A model generated the notes under the pieces. That model was given only the letters and a program-made list of their open reading frames with translations. It did no database searches and was not told the DNA's origin. Position numbers and translations under genes: made by a program. Below are positions 12,453 to 23,923 of a stretch of 64,000 bases of DNA, piece by piece. Source of the DNA: Ascaphus truei (lineage: Eukaryota > Chordata > Amphibia > Anura > Ascaphidae); assembly GCA_036426205.1 (NCBI GenBank), contig WSYH01000086.1, forward strand, positions 62,001-126,000. The letters run 5' to 3'. Positions within the stretch are counted from its first letter, which is position 1; every line of letters begins with the position of its first letter.

Positions 12453-12515
12453 TAAGTATCCACTCTTCTCCCTGTATTGTATGTATATTAGAGCATCCAC
12501 TCTTCTCCCCCGTAT
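12453..12515. repeat. ~50-bp minisatellite, right part
   Basis: Continues the array of 10360-10607 after the MITE: TATCCACTCTTCTCCCTGTA followed by another partial copy. Confidence 0.55.
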
Positions 12516-13410
12516 TTGGTTGTGATCGCTTCTCACAAGACCAAAAATTACATAATGACAGTGATAGGTTTAATGAGTTAAGAGGTCAGTCTTGTGCAGG
12601 AACAAAGCGATCAAGTGACATATTTGAGGAGCCAACGGTAGTGAAATTGATACCCTAATAAAAAAATGTTTAATTTTTTTTTTTAAAAACGCATATAGAC
12701 GTAGTTAACATTTTTTTAAATGCGTCATATTTTTCATTGTAATAATAATAATAACATTTTTGGGATTTTTTTATTTCCTTATTTCTTTTAATTCCAATAA
12801 TTCTAATTCCAATGTCATCATTAGCTTGACACGCTTTCATTCAAATCTCGAATGTGGGACATTACGGATAACAATCTTATCAAATCCAATTACTTTAATA
12901 TAACGCTTAATTTCTTTCTTTTTTTTTGCACCCAGTTAGTGGGACTGACCCTTTAAAGGGACAATTCCACAGAGTGGGCAAAAAAAAATGATTATATAAA
13001 TAACTGATCAATTGCATTTCTTTTTTTGTTAAAGAACGATTCATGTCCGATTAAAGCAGCAGTCGACGCCAGCCACCGTTATTGCACTATTGTATTTTTC
13101 ACTTGCGTTAAGAGATCTCTTTTTACCGTTTACAGAACCGATTTAATTTTTAAATCTTAGGCTCAGTTCAGGATATATAAGCACGTGTATATTAAGTGCC
13201 CGGGAGACTAAAATGAAGCGCTTTTTCCAGAGCCCATTGCAGTCCAACGCTTACCATGGTCACCCCAGTAGCTAGGAATTAGAGACCATTATTAAACACG
13301 AAAAAGAACATTGTTTTAAAAACAAAGGAAAACCACTACATTCTCAGGGGGGCAAAATACTATCATTATAGAAGTAAAAAACTCATACATTCTGGGGGAT
13401 TGCAGCTTTA
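12516..13410. other. AT-rich, apparently single-copy DNA; no gene seen
   Basis: No repeat, long frame or splice-flanked exon stands out. It looks less repetitive than its surroundings and could hold conserved non-coding sequence, which only an alignment could show. Confidence 0.4.
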
Positions 13411-15907
13411 AAAAGGTAAACATTAACCTGCCACAATCCACAAGGATGGGACCCGCTACAATGCGGTAGCTATAGACCGATCTCCCTTCTTAACACAGAC
13501 CTCAAACTCTTTAGCAAGACCCTAGCGAACAGGCTAAACCCGATTCTCCCCAGACTTATTCATATTGATCAAGTGGGCTTTGTGTCAAGTAGACAGGCCT
13601 CTGACAACACACGCAAAATTGTCGATATTATTGACCACGTGCATCTCAATAAACTCCAGGCCATGATATTAAGCTCGGATGCCGAGAAGGCATTTGACCG
13701 CATCAAATGGTCCTTCCTCGACCAAACCATGCTTAAAGGGAGTCCGCACCCTTTACCAAAACCCCACAACATACCTCAAACTCCCAGGCGGACAACTAAA
13801 CCCAACCAAAAACGGAACTAGGCAAGACTGCCCCCTGTCCCCACTACTGTTCGCAATCAAAATTGAACCTCTAGCGGCCCAAATCAGAGCCGAACCAAGT
13901 ATAAAAAGGTATCACGATCGTAGACACAGAATATAAAATCTCCCACTTTGCGGACACTCGCTGACCCACACATATCCCTACCTAACCTTCAAAAACTGCT
14001 AAATCACTTTAGCCAGGTTTCTGACTACAAGGTCAATATGGATAAATCGGAAGCGCTCAACATCTCCCTTCCAGAACATGTCTGGAAACTACTGCAATCC
14101 AACTATAAATATAGATGGAACTCCTCCCACATAAAATACCTGGGAGTAAAGATTACCAATACCTATAAATCACTTTACCAAACTAACTATCCCCCCCTAT
14201 TTAACCAAATTAAAAAAGACCTAGACTCATGGAACAACCATCAAATCTCTTGGATTGGTAGAATCATTTCTTGCAAAATGAACATCCTCCCCCGTTTACT
14301 ATACTTCTTCCAAACCCTCCCAGTATCAATACCTTTATTAGAACTGAAAAACATACAGTCCCACATATTCCGATTTATCTGGAAACAGCGTAAACCCAGG
14401 GTCCCGAGGTCGGTTATGTTATCCTCAAAGACAAAGGGGGGGCTTAGGCGCTCCTGACGTGATCAGATATTATCAAGCAGCCCAACTGCGCCAAGCGGTG
14501 GTCTGGAATAACCCCACGACCTCTAATTGCTGGTTGGCGATAGAATCCTTTCATGCAGCCCCCTTCCCCCTCCCAGTAATCCTATGGTCCCTAGCAAACA
14601 AGGAAAAACGAACCCTGAAATTCGAGCTTGGGACAATGAGATTCACGTGGTCTATCTGGCTTAAAAATAAAGGGAAGTATGGCCTGGCATCATCCCCCTC
14701 CCAACTCTCCCCGATCTTCGGAAACCCAGAATTCCCGCCTGGGTGCTCCCGTAACCAATTTGGTCAATTTCAGGACCTAAATATTAGGATGGTTGAAGAT
14801 CTGCTGCAGAAAGAGGAAATTCTGTCCTTTAAAGAGCTCCAAGACAAGTATCAATCTCACGACCTCCCCGTTTAAATTTCTGCAAATCAGACATTTTATA
14901 CAAGCCCTCTCCCAAAACTCTAAATTTCCCGTCCTAACCAAATTCAAATCCCTTTGCCTCAAAGGCGAATACCAAAGAGGACTAATATCCACGATTTATA
15001 GGGGGATTGAGTCGTCACTCCCCCCCATCCCATTCCTATATGCAAAAATGGTCGGCTGACCTTAATCTACAGATAGACACGGAGGACTGGGAGGATGTCT
15101 GGGAAGCAGCTACCAAAACTTCAATCTGTACCATCACAAAAGAAAACATCTATAAAATCCTATTTCAATGGTACCTGACCCCGAGCAGACTGAGCCAGAT
15201 CTTCCCTGGAACACCAGATTTGTGCTGGAGAGGATGGGGTCAAAGAGGAGACATGGCCCAAATTTGGTGGTCGTGTCCAGAGATTCAGAGGTTCTGGACC
15301 AGAGTTCAGAAACGTCTTCGCGAAACACTTGGTCTAGAAGTCCCATTGGACCCTCTGACGTATGTGCTGGGAAAACCATTAGAAGACCTCCCTTCCCCGG
15401 TATCCAGGCTGACCTCTTCTATTCTGACAGCTGCCAGGTGTTCAATCGCGGCAGCCTGGAAACAAGTAAAAGCACCCTCCAAAAGAACAGTTGTTAATAG
15501 AATAAGTATGGTCATGACCATGGAAAGGCTCACAGCTATGTTGAAGCAGAAAATGCCCCAATTTTATAAAACTTGGGAGCCATGGCCAGGCGTCGGAGCT
15601 CCGCCGCTCCTTCAGATCTTGGCCCACACCTGAACCCCTCCGAGAGGGATGGGAATGGAGGCGACCATCCCACTACCCCCCCATCAGCCCCCCCACCCTT
15701 CTATCTTTGTCGTTCCCAACTCTCCCCTCCCACCCCCCTATCTTTTAAAAATGGAGAAAACGGTTTATGGAGTTGACTTGTACAATCTGCTGTCATATGC
15801 CTATGACTTTACTGTTTATTTCACATTGCTATATTTTCTGTATCTCTGTTACAAGTCCCCAATAAAAGAAAAAGATTGTTAAAAAAAAAAAAAAAAAGGT
15901 AATCATT
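13411..15907 (+). mobile_element. L1/Tx1-group LINE, 5'-truncated, with TSD and poly(A)
   Basis: The 3' half of an ORF2 is visible. RT blocks include YRPISLLNTD and KLFSKTLANRLNPI near 13475-13540, SSDAEKAFDRIKW near 13675, and a degenerate QDCPLSPLLFA near 13830. The thumb and C-terminal part is the frame 13948-14457 (IKYLGVKIT, SWIGRIISCKMNILPRLLY), continued in 14459-14875 and 15007-15633. Frameshifts separate these, and the F/YADD site falls in a damaged stretch near 13950 (CGHSLT in place of ADD). The end is AATAAAAGAAAAAGATTGTT plus about 17 A. Near-identical flanks (13411-13424 and 15894-15907, one mismatch) are the target-site duplication, so the 5' truncation happened at insertion. 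Confidence 0.8.
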
Positions 15908-17760
15908 CCCTTATTTGCATGTTGTGTAATTATCAGCTCGGGTTCCCTAAGAGCTGCAAGCCCACGTAGCTGCCCAGAGAGGGACATTATGTGAAACAAT
16001 GGAAGTGTCCAAGTGGCTTCCCTCAACAAATCCAACCGTGTCACGAACACAAAATAGTCTGCTTCCATTCCTGTGGAAATGACAAATTGAATGACATTGC
16101 GTCCTCTGAATGGGAAAGTGTTTGTCAATCAACTGTTTTCTCTACCCTTATCCTCCCTCCCCTGTCATTAGACAGCCTATAAATACTGGGACTTTGCCTG
16201 AGCAAACTCTTGTTTAAACGCATACTGTAGTTATATCAGCCAGAGGAAATCAGACCGCTTCAGTCTCAGCGCACCAGACTTCAAACCAACATCAAAAAAA
16301 CACACATAGGCGTCAGATTTGGGGGGGAAAAGCAAATCCTTAAACAGATCACTGCCATTAGTACACTTTGGTCAACAAGTCACCCGATAGTAATAAGCCA
16401 TGGAACTGGCGAAGCGGGAACGACAGGTGTCAGCACCAGGTAAACACACCCCACAGACCGGGGAAACCCTCAGATCACAGGAAACGCAGCGTATAACTGG
16501 ATCAAAAAACATGGACCCTGACAGCCCCACAACTTGCCCGAAAAAAACGTTTCAGCCCCATCGAGACAGATCCCGAAAACATTTTTAGTGTAAATCCCCT
16601 TTCGTTTCCGTGTAACATCCTGATCCCACAATTCAGTCCCTTTAACACATTGAACGTGTCACTGTTATTAGGTCACTCTGGACTTGTGGGACTTGTCAAT
16701 TAAACCATTAAAAATGTCAATGTCACATAGGGCTTAGGGATCCACGTTGAATTGACCCTTTACGTATTAAAGCAGCCCCACATTGACCCCCACCCCTTTT
16801 TTTAAAAATATATACACACACACACACACACACACGTCCTCTGAGCTTAACCACATTTATTTCAGTTCAGGTACCGCATGTTTCCCAAGATATTTACTGA
16901 AGAAGTTGCTGCCAGTAGTGCATGGAAGTTTAAATCCAACGCTTCATGTGGGCGGCCAATGGGAGCCCCACGATGGATGACATTGTAACTTCTTATTGAG
17001 CAGCGTCACGCAGGAGATTTGGTCTCCCGTGGAGTGGACGATACAGGTGGCACCTTCCCCAGGAAGTAACTCGGGAAGCTGTGAATTCCCCAGAGCTGAA
17101 ATTAACGTGGTTCATCTCCGGAGACCCCTGCTGTTTAAAAATAAATAAATCTGCTCTTTAAACATGTTAATATAATTAGGTTACCTCGGTCCAGGGTAGG
17201 GATGCAACTATACCTAAATATGGCCAAATTTGGGATCACTATATAATTTCTACCTCTATACTTGATCTCCTGACAAAGTATGATCTCCTGTATTGAATCT
17301 TCTGCAGAATGTCATTGTGTGTTTTGGGGGTCAGCATATGGGCCAGATTTAAAAACCTACTCTGCAAAGTAACATTACAAAGCAGTGCAACGTATTATAC
17401 AGCGAAGCGCTTTCTCCAACTATAAACTTATGCATGTTGTAAAGTGGGGCTGAGACTAACTGCTCTCCTTCAAATGGTCCCACAATTGGCAGGAAATAAC
17501 TGAAAACCCTGTTGCTAATACACATGGGATTTGGATTGCACTGAAAGCAATAACACCTTCTGTGCCATATGTCATTTTTGTTTCACAGCTTAAGGTGTTT
17601 GTAGGTTTTCAAATACGGTCCTGAAGGCCGAACCCAAACAACAAATCCCACATGATATACAACGCGCGCTGCTAGATTTAGGGCTATTAGAGGAATCACA
17701 CCGTAGCCATGTTAAATAAGTTCCAAAAAAAAGCCTCAACATCAACGGTGGGGTTGAAAA
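15908..17760. other. Largely unique DNA; TATA-like site, no identified gene
   Basis: No transposon is recognised apart from a CA run at 16811-16834. A TATA-box-like CTATAAATACTG lies at about 16179-16190 on the plus strand, with a 62-codon open frame at 16400-16588 downstream (start MELAKRERQVSAPGKH). I do not recognise this peptide. It may be chance. The region lies in presumed KAT6A intron 2. Confidence 0.35.
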
Positions 17761-17767
17761 CAGATTA

Positions 17768-17880
17768 TTTGACACTGAAGCTGGAAGTGTACAGATATGC
17801 TGAGCATCATTATACAGAGCAGCATGTTCCATAGCAGGGGCTGGAAGTGTGTGGGGATATTCTGCATTATTATACAGGAA
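17768..17880. repeat. ~62-bp minisatellite, locus 2 (reverse)
   Basis: Nearly two copies: GCTGGAAGTGTACAGATATG, then CATCATTATACAGAGCAGCA, repeated with changes. It lies 15 bp beyond the KAT6A exon 2 donor site. Confidence 0.65.
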
Positions 17881-17894
17881 TAGTGAGGGCTTAC

Positions 17895-18488
17895 CTTGTC
17901 CTTCTCATGGGGCAGCAAGCACACGGGAGGCAGCGAGGCCAGTGACTCACAGCCCTGCTTGTCCTCGGTCACCTTGGCATTGAGCTTATATAACGGCCCT
18001 TCCTTCACAATCCTCCCGTGGCCCAGCGCCCGCTTGACCGCCAGCCGCAGCTGGTGGTGAAAGGCTGACGCTGCGCCCATGTTGCCTCCGAATGCCGCCC
18101 CCACGTCCCGTTGCCCCCTTAGGAAGCGTTCAATGTTTTTCAACGAGGACCCCCCCGGCTCCGCCAGATTGTCCAGCGCCCGCCTTAAGAGGCGGTGCCA
18201 GTCCATGCCCTCCGGCCGTCCTTGATTTCTGATCGCCTTGGGTAAGGCCAACCGGCCAGGGTTATCAGGGTCCTTGTAGGAGTTCTGCCCCTTGTTGGTC
18301 ACTTTGAGGACCGTGCCGTCCTTTACACTCAGTTCCAGCTGCTCCATGACAGTGCGACGGTCAAGGCCGTGGGAGGTGGACACAGCATTGCAGAGACGCT
18401 CCTCCGATGGCCGTTGCTTTTGCCTCTTCACTTTCCTGATTGCCTCCAGAATCCATTGCGTGTACAGCGGGTTTGCCAGCTTTACCAT
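17895..18488 (-). CDS. KAT6A: KAT6A (MOZ) histone acetyltransferase, first coding exon
   Basis: KAT6A is the nuclear MYST-family lysine acetyltransferase that acetylates histone H3 in a complex with BRPF1, ING5 and MEAF6. This exon encodes residues 1-198, starting [17 protein letters not shown]. It covers the N-terminal winged-helix domain (about 1-77, which binds CpG-rich DNA in the human protein) and the second, linker-histone-like domain (about 95-170), ending LLPHEKDK just before the PHD fingers. The ATG lies at 18486-18488. The frame is open, phase 0, and ends at a good donor (AAG then GTAAGC; last base 17895). KAT6B has the same start, but the stretches [16 protein letters not shown] and [10 protein letters not shown], and the neighbour AP3M2, favour KAT6A. 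The later exons lie beyond position 1. Confidence 0.93.
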
Positions 18489-18727
18489 GGTGTCTGTATA
18501 TCCATAGAGGTTTAGCCCTTGCCCTGTTCCCAGAGGGAGGTGTGGAGGCTGGCGCTGCCCGGGGGCCTGCTCAACATAGCATATGCAAGGCCCCGGTCAC
18601 GCCAGCCTCGCCAGTGTCCAAGGGTGGTGGGTAGGTGAGGAACAGAGCGTGCACTGAAGTGAAGCCGGGTATTCCTAATGCTCGTACTGTACAGGTAAAA
18701 GACACGCCAAAGGTGGCAGAGTCAAAC
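18489..18727 (-). other. KAT6A: KAT6A 5' UTR part of exon 2
   Basis: On the minus strand a strong acceptor (TTCCTTTTTCCCCCTTCCAG) ends at 18728, so exon 2 would start at 18727 and carry 239 nt of leader before the ATG. Vertebrate KAT6A genes have the start codon in exon 2, which fits. The exact edge needs transcripts. Confidence 0.7.
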
Positions 18728-19539
18728 CTGGAAGGGGGAAAAAGGAAGACCGTCACTGGCAGATACGGATCCCGTCAGATTACCTACTCCCTATAAAACG
18801 TCACACCCGAATAGATCTCTGGATTTTACCCCTAAAAGCCCAAGCCTGTAAGAATCATTAATCTTAAGCACACATGCAGATAGATGGCAACAAACATGCA
18901 TACAGCTGACAAGTGCCACGGACATTAAGACACATACAGGTGGCACATGAAAACATAAGTGGCACATGAAAACATAAGTGGCACACTACAAGAGTATGAT
19001 CACACACAGGTGGGTCAAACGTGTGTGTATAAGCACACACAGGTGGCGCACAGACAGACAAGTATACATAAACCTATGGGCTCACACAGCTGCCACACAG
19101 ACAGGCACAGCAACAGAGCAACAGATGGGCCCAAAAACAGGACACACACTGATGTGACATACGGCATAGAAGTTCACACAGAAACAGCATAGGTGTCATT
19201 CAGACTCGTACAAACACACAGATGGCACACAGGCAAGTGCGCACCTTAAACAGCTTGCACACGTAGTCAGATGGGCGAATAAACGCTTGGACAAGCACAG
19301 AACACACATGTAGGTTGTACAAGCAAAGGGCCTGGTGCACAGATGACACGTGAAGACAGGCAGCATGACAGAAATACACTTAGGAAAACGTACAGACAAA
19401 AGTAAAACATAGGTTTGTGCACATGCACAAGAGAGTACGTCAACATACAGGCGGCAGAAATCAGCACAATGATGAATGTATACAAATGGGCACATACAAA
19501 TACGCTGGTATCATGCTGACGGACGAATAAACACAAATG
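18728..19539. other. KAT6A intron 1, diverged short repeats
   Basis: Between 18880 and 19500 many imperfect copies of ACACAGGTGGCACAC and related CA-rich words occur. No exon is recognised; the open frames here mirror these words. Confidence 0.5.
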
Positions 19540-19865
19540 TAGCATCATTATACAGAGCAGCATGTCCATTATCAGGAATAGGAAGTGTACGGATACTCAG
19601 CATCATTAGACAGTGCAGCATGTTCATTATTAGGCGGTGGACATGTAGAGATATTATTCATCATTATATAGAACAGCATGTCCATTATCAGAGGTAGCAA
19701 TGTATCGAGATACTCGTCATCATTATACAGTGCAGCATATTCATTATCAGAGGGTGGAAGTGTACAGAGATACCCATCATTATACAGTGCAGTATGTCCA
19801 TTATCAGGGAGTGGAAGTGTTTAGATACTCAGCATCATTAAGCAGAGCAGCATGTTGATATCAAG
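19540..19865. repeat. ~62-bp minisatellite, locus 3
   Basis: About five tandem copies of a unit with CATCATTATACAGTGCAGCA, then TGTCCATTATCAG, then GGAAGTGTACAGAGATACTC. The array lies in KAT6A intron 1, immediately before the CpG island. Confidence 0.8.
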
Positions 19866-20105
19866 TTGCTAAGTAACTGTGCCTCTGTTCCCTCTCCGCG
19901 GCGTTGCCTCTGCACTCCACCCCGGGGAAAGGTAGTACGCGAGGCCCCGGCTTGCTCAGACGGAGTAGGCCTCAGGTTGGGGCCTGGCGTAAGGTCGGGG
20001 AGCGGCCCCAGAGGGAGCCCCGTGTAGGGAGTGCGGGTCACAGCTTCACGAGAAGGGAACGAAGCAGGGTGAGGAAGGGGCAAGGGAAGCGGCGAGGTCT
20101 CTTAC

Positions 20106-20210
20106 CGGGAGCCCCGGGCGGCAGCAGCGGCAGAGAGCAGAGACACCCCGGCCTGACGCGACGGCCATCTTGGAGAGTGTAACCCAGGGAGGGTAGCTGG
20201 AGCTCGGAAC
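20106..20210 (-). other. KAT6A: Probable KAT6A non-coding exon 1
   Basis: A good donor site on the minus strand (CCCG then GTAAGAG) has its last exon base at 20106, inside the CpG island and just downstream of the YY1-type motif. It would splice to the acceptor at 18728. The 5' end is an estimate; I cannot place the start site exactly. Confidence 0.5.
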
Positions 20211-20330
20211 AGCGCGGAGGGCCAAGGAGAAGGTGGATGGAACAGCGCGGGGGGCGAAGGTGGCGGTGGATGGAACAGCGCAGGGGGCGTAGCGTGAGGA
20301 TAACGGGACAGCGCACATGGCGGGGGGAGG
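20200..20330. repeat. 33-bp tandem repeat in the KAT6A promoter
   Basis: Four copies of a unit carrying GGAACAGCGCGG and a purine-rich tail (AAGGTGGATGG) are phased at exactly 33 bp (word starts 20209, 20242, 20275, 20308). On the opposite strand this gives an 11-residue repeat in an open frame, which I take as a by-product. Confidence 0.75.
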
Positions 20331-20800
20331 TAAACTGAACAGCCGGAGTAGAGGGCGGTATTACTGTGTATACGTCATGCGTAGGCGGGCCGTAGAGGCA
20401 GTGTATATTAGTAGGCGTGGCTTCGGTGCAAGGAGATTTCCGGGAGGTCGAGCAGTGAACAGCGCGGTAGGAGGAGGGCCGAGGGAAGGGTTAATGGCAA
20501 AGCAGGTAGTGGGCGGGAAAGGAGGGGGAGCGCGCGGTGGATGTGAACTCGCACAGCGCGGCATGGGTCGATTTTGGGAACAGCGCATTCGCCGTTCGTG
20601 ATTTCTGGTGACGTCGACTAAGAGGCGGAGCTATGTGGTGTTTTTAGAACCGTGTGCCGTTGGAGGGATTAAGCGAGGCGGGAGGAGTGATGGGGGGGAA
20701 GAATAGCGCGAGATGAGGAACAACAGGGAAGAGCGGTCAGGAGAACGGCGCCTGTAGGCGAGGCAAGGTGCGCGTGACCAAAGAGGGGCAGTGAAGACCC

Positions 20801-20930
20801 CCGCCTTCTTTGTTTTGGGCAAAACAAAGTGCTTGCATCTTGTTAACACTTTCATTGATGGAGAACCGACTCCACTGTAACCCTACATAACCTCACCATT
20901 TCGAGCATATGCATACAATTAATTAACATG

Positions 20931-20968
<38 letters not shown>

Positions 20969-21012
20969 TGTTGTGTGTGTGTGTGTGTGTGTGTGTGTGT
21001 CACACACACACT
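20801..21012. repeat. (GT)n microsatellite
   Basis: A GT run from 20935 to 21000, broken once by TGGTGTTG, followed by a short CACACACACA, so the two ends could pair. No gene in this stretch. Confidence 0.85.
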
Positions 21013-22500
21013 GTGACGGGAGGGGGTAACCGGGCTCTTTCATAACGGTCAAGCTAGTTTTGGTTACCCCTGCTCTGATAACATTGTATGATCCCATTAT
21101 AACTGTCTGTAATAAAAGCATTTGTGTTTTTCCCTTTCCGGGCATGCCAGCGAGCAGGGATTGCCAGGGTATGAGTTTCAAGGTGGGTTTGCAGAAGAAT
21201 TGTTAACAGAATGTGCCTAGGAGGTTGGGGTCCGGAGTTGTTGGTTCCCCTATAAATGTACCTGGGAATCATGCCTGATTCTCGGATACATGTAGGCACA
21301 TTGTCCCGGCAATACCTCCCCTTGAAAATGCAAACGTGACTCACCACTAGGGTACCCTGCTTCAGCACAACCCAGAAAGGAGAATGAGGCACAAGGATAA
21401 ACATGTATTCCTGTAGCTGAGGGAATCCCTAAGTTAAGGGGGGTACCCCAGCTAGTGCCAAGGTGACCCACAACCAGTATAGGGGTGGGGGGCTCTTGGA
21501 CTCAGTTTGAACTCTCAAGGGAAAGTGTGCGGGGAATAAGGCATAGAAATAAAACAACATTTTTCCCTTTTCTGTTCCCTGTCCCCCAAGATTCAGAAGT
21601 GTTTTAAAAGATACTTTAATATAATGTAATATGCTTTTTACCTTTGTAACCAATGTTCAAACGGGCTGCCCGTGCAAACCCATAGGCGCTGGTAGGTCTG
21701 TTGGACATCGGAGTTCAAAGCAGCCAGAGGATGCCCAGAAGTGTTAATAGCATTTGGTCAGCGGGGAAAGGTGGAGTAACAAGTCCAGAGATCAATGGCA
21801 GTCGTCTGGGATGCCACATGTTCTGCCGGACCTGGTGGAACCTGCCCAGCATTGAGGTAGCCAGGGAGCGAGGTGGCAGGCTTGCCCATGTTCTTGGCTA
21901 TTTCTTATTTCCCGCTTGTGACGGTGAGTGGATAACCGGGCCATCAATAAAGGTATTATGCCTGGCTGGCTACCTCTGATCGACATTTGGGGTTTTAGAG
22001 TGTCAGCTCTTGAACCCATTTGTTGTCTATGTGATTGTGCGACAATAAATAATGTGTGTTTTACCTTCCCTGGAATGCCAGCAAGCATAGATTGCTAGGC
22101 TATGAGTTTCAGGGTGGATTTTGCGGAGAACGTGTTATCAGATTGTGCCTAGATAGTCGGGGTCCAGAGTTGCTCGGTGCCCCAATAATGTACCCGGGAG
22201 TCAGGTCAGGCAACCCGGATTCATGTAGGCACAAGGCTCCCGTCAAATTCCTGCTCTGGAAACGCTTTTGCAACTCACCGCTAGGACTCCCTGCTTCAGC
22301 ACAGACAAGAAAGGTAAGCAGGGCATAGGGTGGAAGGTATCTCCAGAACGGTACCGGGGTCCCCCCAGTAACAGAGTGATTTCCAGTTCAATGCGTGGCT
22401 CCCCAAAACCAGTATAGAGGTTCTGGGTGTATTCCAACCATATATGAGCTTGCGAGGGTTTTTATGAAACCTAAGTCCGGTTTTCAAGGGGATTGAGATA
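21013..22500 (+). repeat. Two diverged copies of a ~900-bp repeat, perhaps LTR-derived
   Basis: A block beginning TGTGACGG(G/T) at 21013 recurs at 21918. Both carry GATAACCGGG- or GGTAACCGGG-like words, then AATAAA-type sites, then GCATGCCAGCGAGCAG / GAATGCCAGCAAGCAT, GGTATGAGTTTCA and TGTAGGCACA. Order and strand are the same, so this is a tandem or LTR-like arrangement. No coding domain was found. Confidence 0.5.
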
Positions 22501-22899
22501 CAGCCCTGGGAATTAACCTAAGCGTTTTTTTCATTCTACCTTGGGACTTAGAAAAAATACGGGAAAATATATTTTGTTTCATAATGTTTTAATAGTACAG
22601 ATGCTTGTGTACGGTATTATGAGCTGGGGACTTCCAGGTCCATGGTCCCAAGAAACCATGTGGCTACCAAGCTTGGTGCCACCAAGTCTTCTCGGGTCCC
22701 GGACGGACATGAAAGCCTCAGAGGTTGCCAAGGTGTGAAAGTCATTTGGGCAGCGGAGTTAGCGTCAAATACTCATGTCCTGGGATGAATGGAAGTCATC
22801 GGACTACCATTTGCCCAGACTTTGAGGAGCCTAATTCTGCGGGTGGCTTCTGACTGACAGGTTGCAGAGGGGCCGAGTTGGCGCATGCTCTTGTCCGAA
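22501..22899. other. No gene recognised
   Basis: Diverged sequence between LTR-like repeats. I see no gene or complete element. Confidence 0.35.
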
Positions 22900-23430
22900 T
22901 CCGTGCTTGCCCGGTTTAGGTAGACTGGCAACGCTCTTATTGGCTGGTAGGATTTCTCCCACGCTCGGATTGGCTGGAGTATTTCATGAATGAAGCTGAA
23001 ATACTATAAGAAAGCCAGCAGCCAATCCGGACGAGAGATTCACTCAGATTCTAAGCGCCAAGACAGCAGCGGAAATTCGAAATCACCAAAAGATGCTCAG
23101 AGAGAAATAGCAGCGAGCCGGCTTCAGAAATTTCGTGGCCAAGTTCTGAAAATAGAATGTAACGGTCGCGGCTGGGATTACAAGTCGAAAAGAGTACCAG
23201 GATGTTTGGTACTATCTCTCGGTCAAGGGATTTCGGCAACTCCGGAGCAGATACAGCGGTGGAGTCGGGAACCTCATGCCGATTTGAGTTCCAGGACATT
23301 TTGGGACAAGTCCTGGTCAACCTAAAGACTTTATTTTATGTGCCATTTCACCTAGGAACGTCCAGTTTTGTTGCCCAGATCCCAATAAGTGTGTTTTCTT
23401 CTGTATTTTTGAAGTGAAACTTCTTTAGTG
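22900..23430 (+). repeat. LTR-like repeat, copy A
   Basis: Shares an ordered set of words with 25120-25680: GATTGGCTG, GAATGAA.CTGAAA, ATACTATAAGAA (TATA-like), CCGGCTTCA, GGCCAAGTTCT / GCCCAAGTTCT, TCGCGGCTGGGATT, GCCGATTTGAGTTCC and CACCTAGGAA. The order, the TATA-like box and the length (about 530 bp) suggest an LTR of an old retroelement. No protein domain is visible between the copies. Confidence 0.45.
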
Positions 23431-23499
23431 GCCCCTATTCTGATGGGGTAAAACGGGAGAGTGAGGGGCGAAATATGAAACGGAAGTGACGTCACGGCT

Positions 23500-23840
23500 C
23501 CCCATCCCACTCCCCCCATGCGCCTGCTGTGACATGCGGCGGCGGCGATAGCCGCCGGCGCCGCTCCTAATGGGCGCCGCGCCCCCCCACGGCCGATCAC
23601 ATATGCGGCGGCCGCTCCTAACGGCCGCCATACGTCCGTTGCAATGGCGCGCATGCGCATAACTAATGGAGACTACGGCCTTCTGCGCATGCGCAGAAGC
23701 GGCTGGCAGCGGCTCCTTTCCCCCAACACGTCCGCTGCCAGGCCGCGCATGCGCAGTAATGGGGACGCTGGGGAAAGACGCATGCGGCTGCCAGCGGCGC
23801 CGTTCCCCCCACACGCCCCAGCACGATAGTCATGGCGACA
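23500..23840. promoter_or_regulatory. CpG-rich stretch with three NRF1-type palindromes
   Basis: GCGCATGCGC-type sites occur at about 23650, 23694 and 23744; the middle one sits in the 20-bp palindrome CTTCTGCGCATGCGCAGAAG. The stretch is directly upstream of the acyl-CoA thioesterase-like exon. It may be that exon's old promoter or simply a GC-rich repeat. Confidence 0.4.
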
Positions 23841-23923
23841 CTCAAGACGCCACGGCTCTCATAGGGACACTGCAGCCCACACTGCTCCAGGCCCTGATCT
23901 CCTGCGGCCTCTCCTCCCGGTGC

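Larger units (their letters stand above)
19880..20800 (-). promoter_or_regulatory. KAT6A: CpG-island promoter of KAT6A
   Basis: About 900 bp dense in CG dinucleotides and GC boxes, unlike the AT-rich surroundings. A YY1-type motif (CCAAGATGGCCG on the minus strand, about 20162-20173) is typical just downstream of a start site, and places transcription on the minus strand near 20190-20220. A CRE core TGACGTC lies at 20609-20615. Seven exact ACAGCGC words occur at 20209, 20242, 20275, 20308, 20459, 20553 and 20580; the first four are exactly 33 bp apart. Confidence 0.7.

Noticed and set aside
19267..19569. Cys-rich frames in KAT6A intron 1 resembling secreted peptides
   Set aside because: They come from CA-rich short repeats; no signal peptide or splice context.
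20038..20316. Minus-strand frame with an 11-residue PPRCSIH repeat
   Set aside because: By-product of the 33-bp promoter repeat; no reason to expect translation.
22990..23325. 111-codon Lys/Arg-rich frame
   Set aside because: Overlaps an LTR-like repeat whose second copy does not keep the frame.
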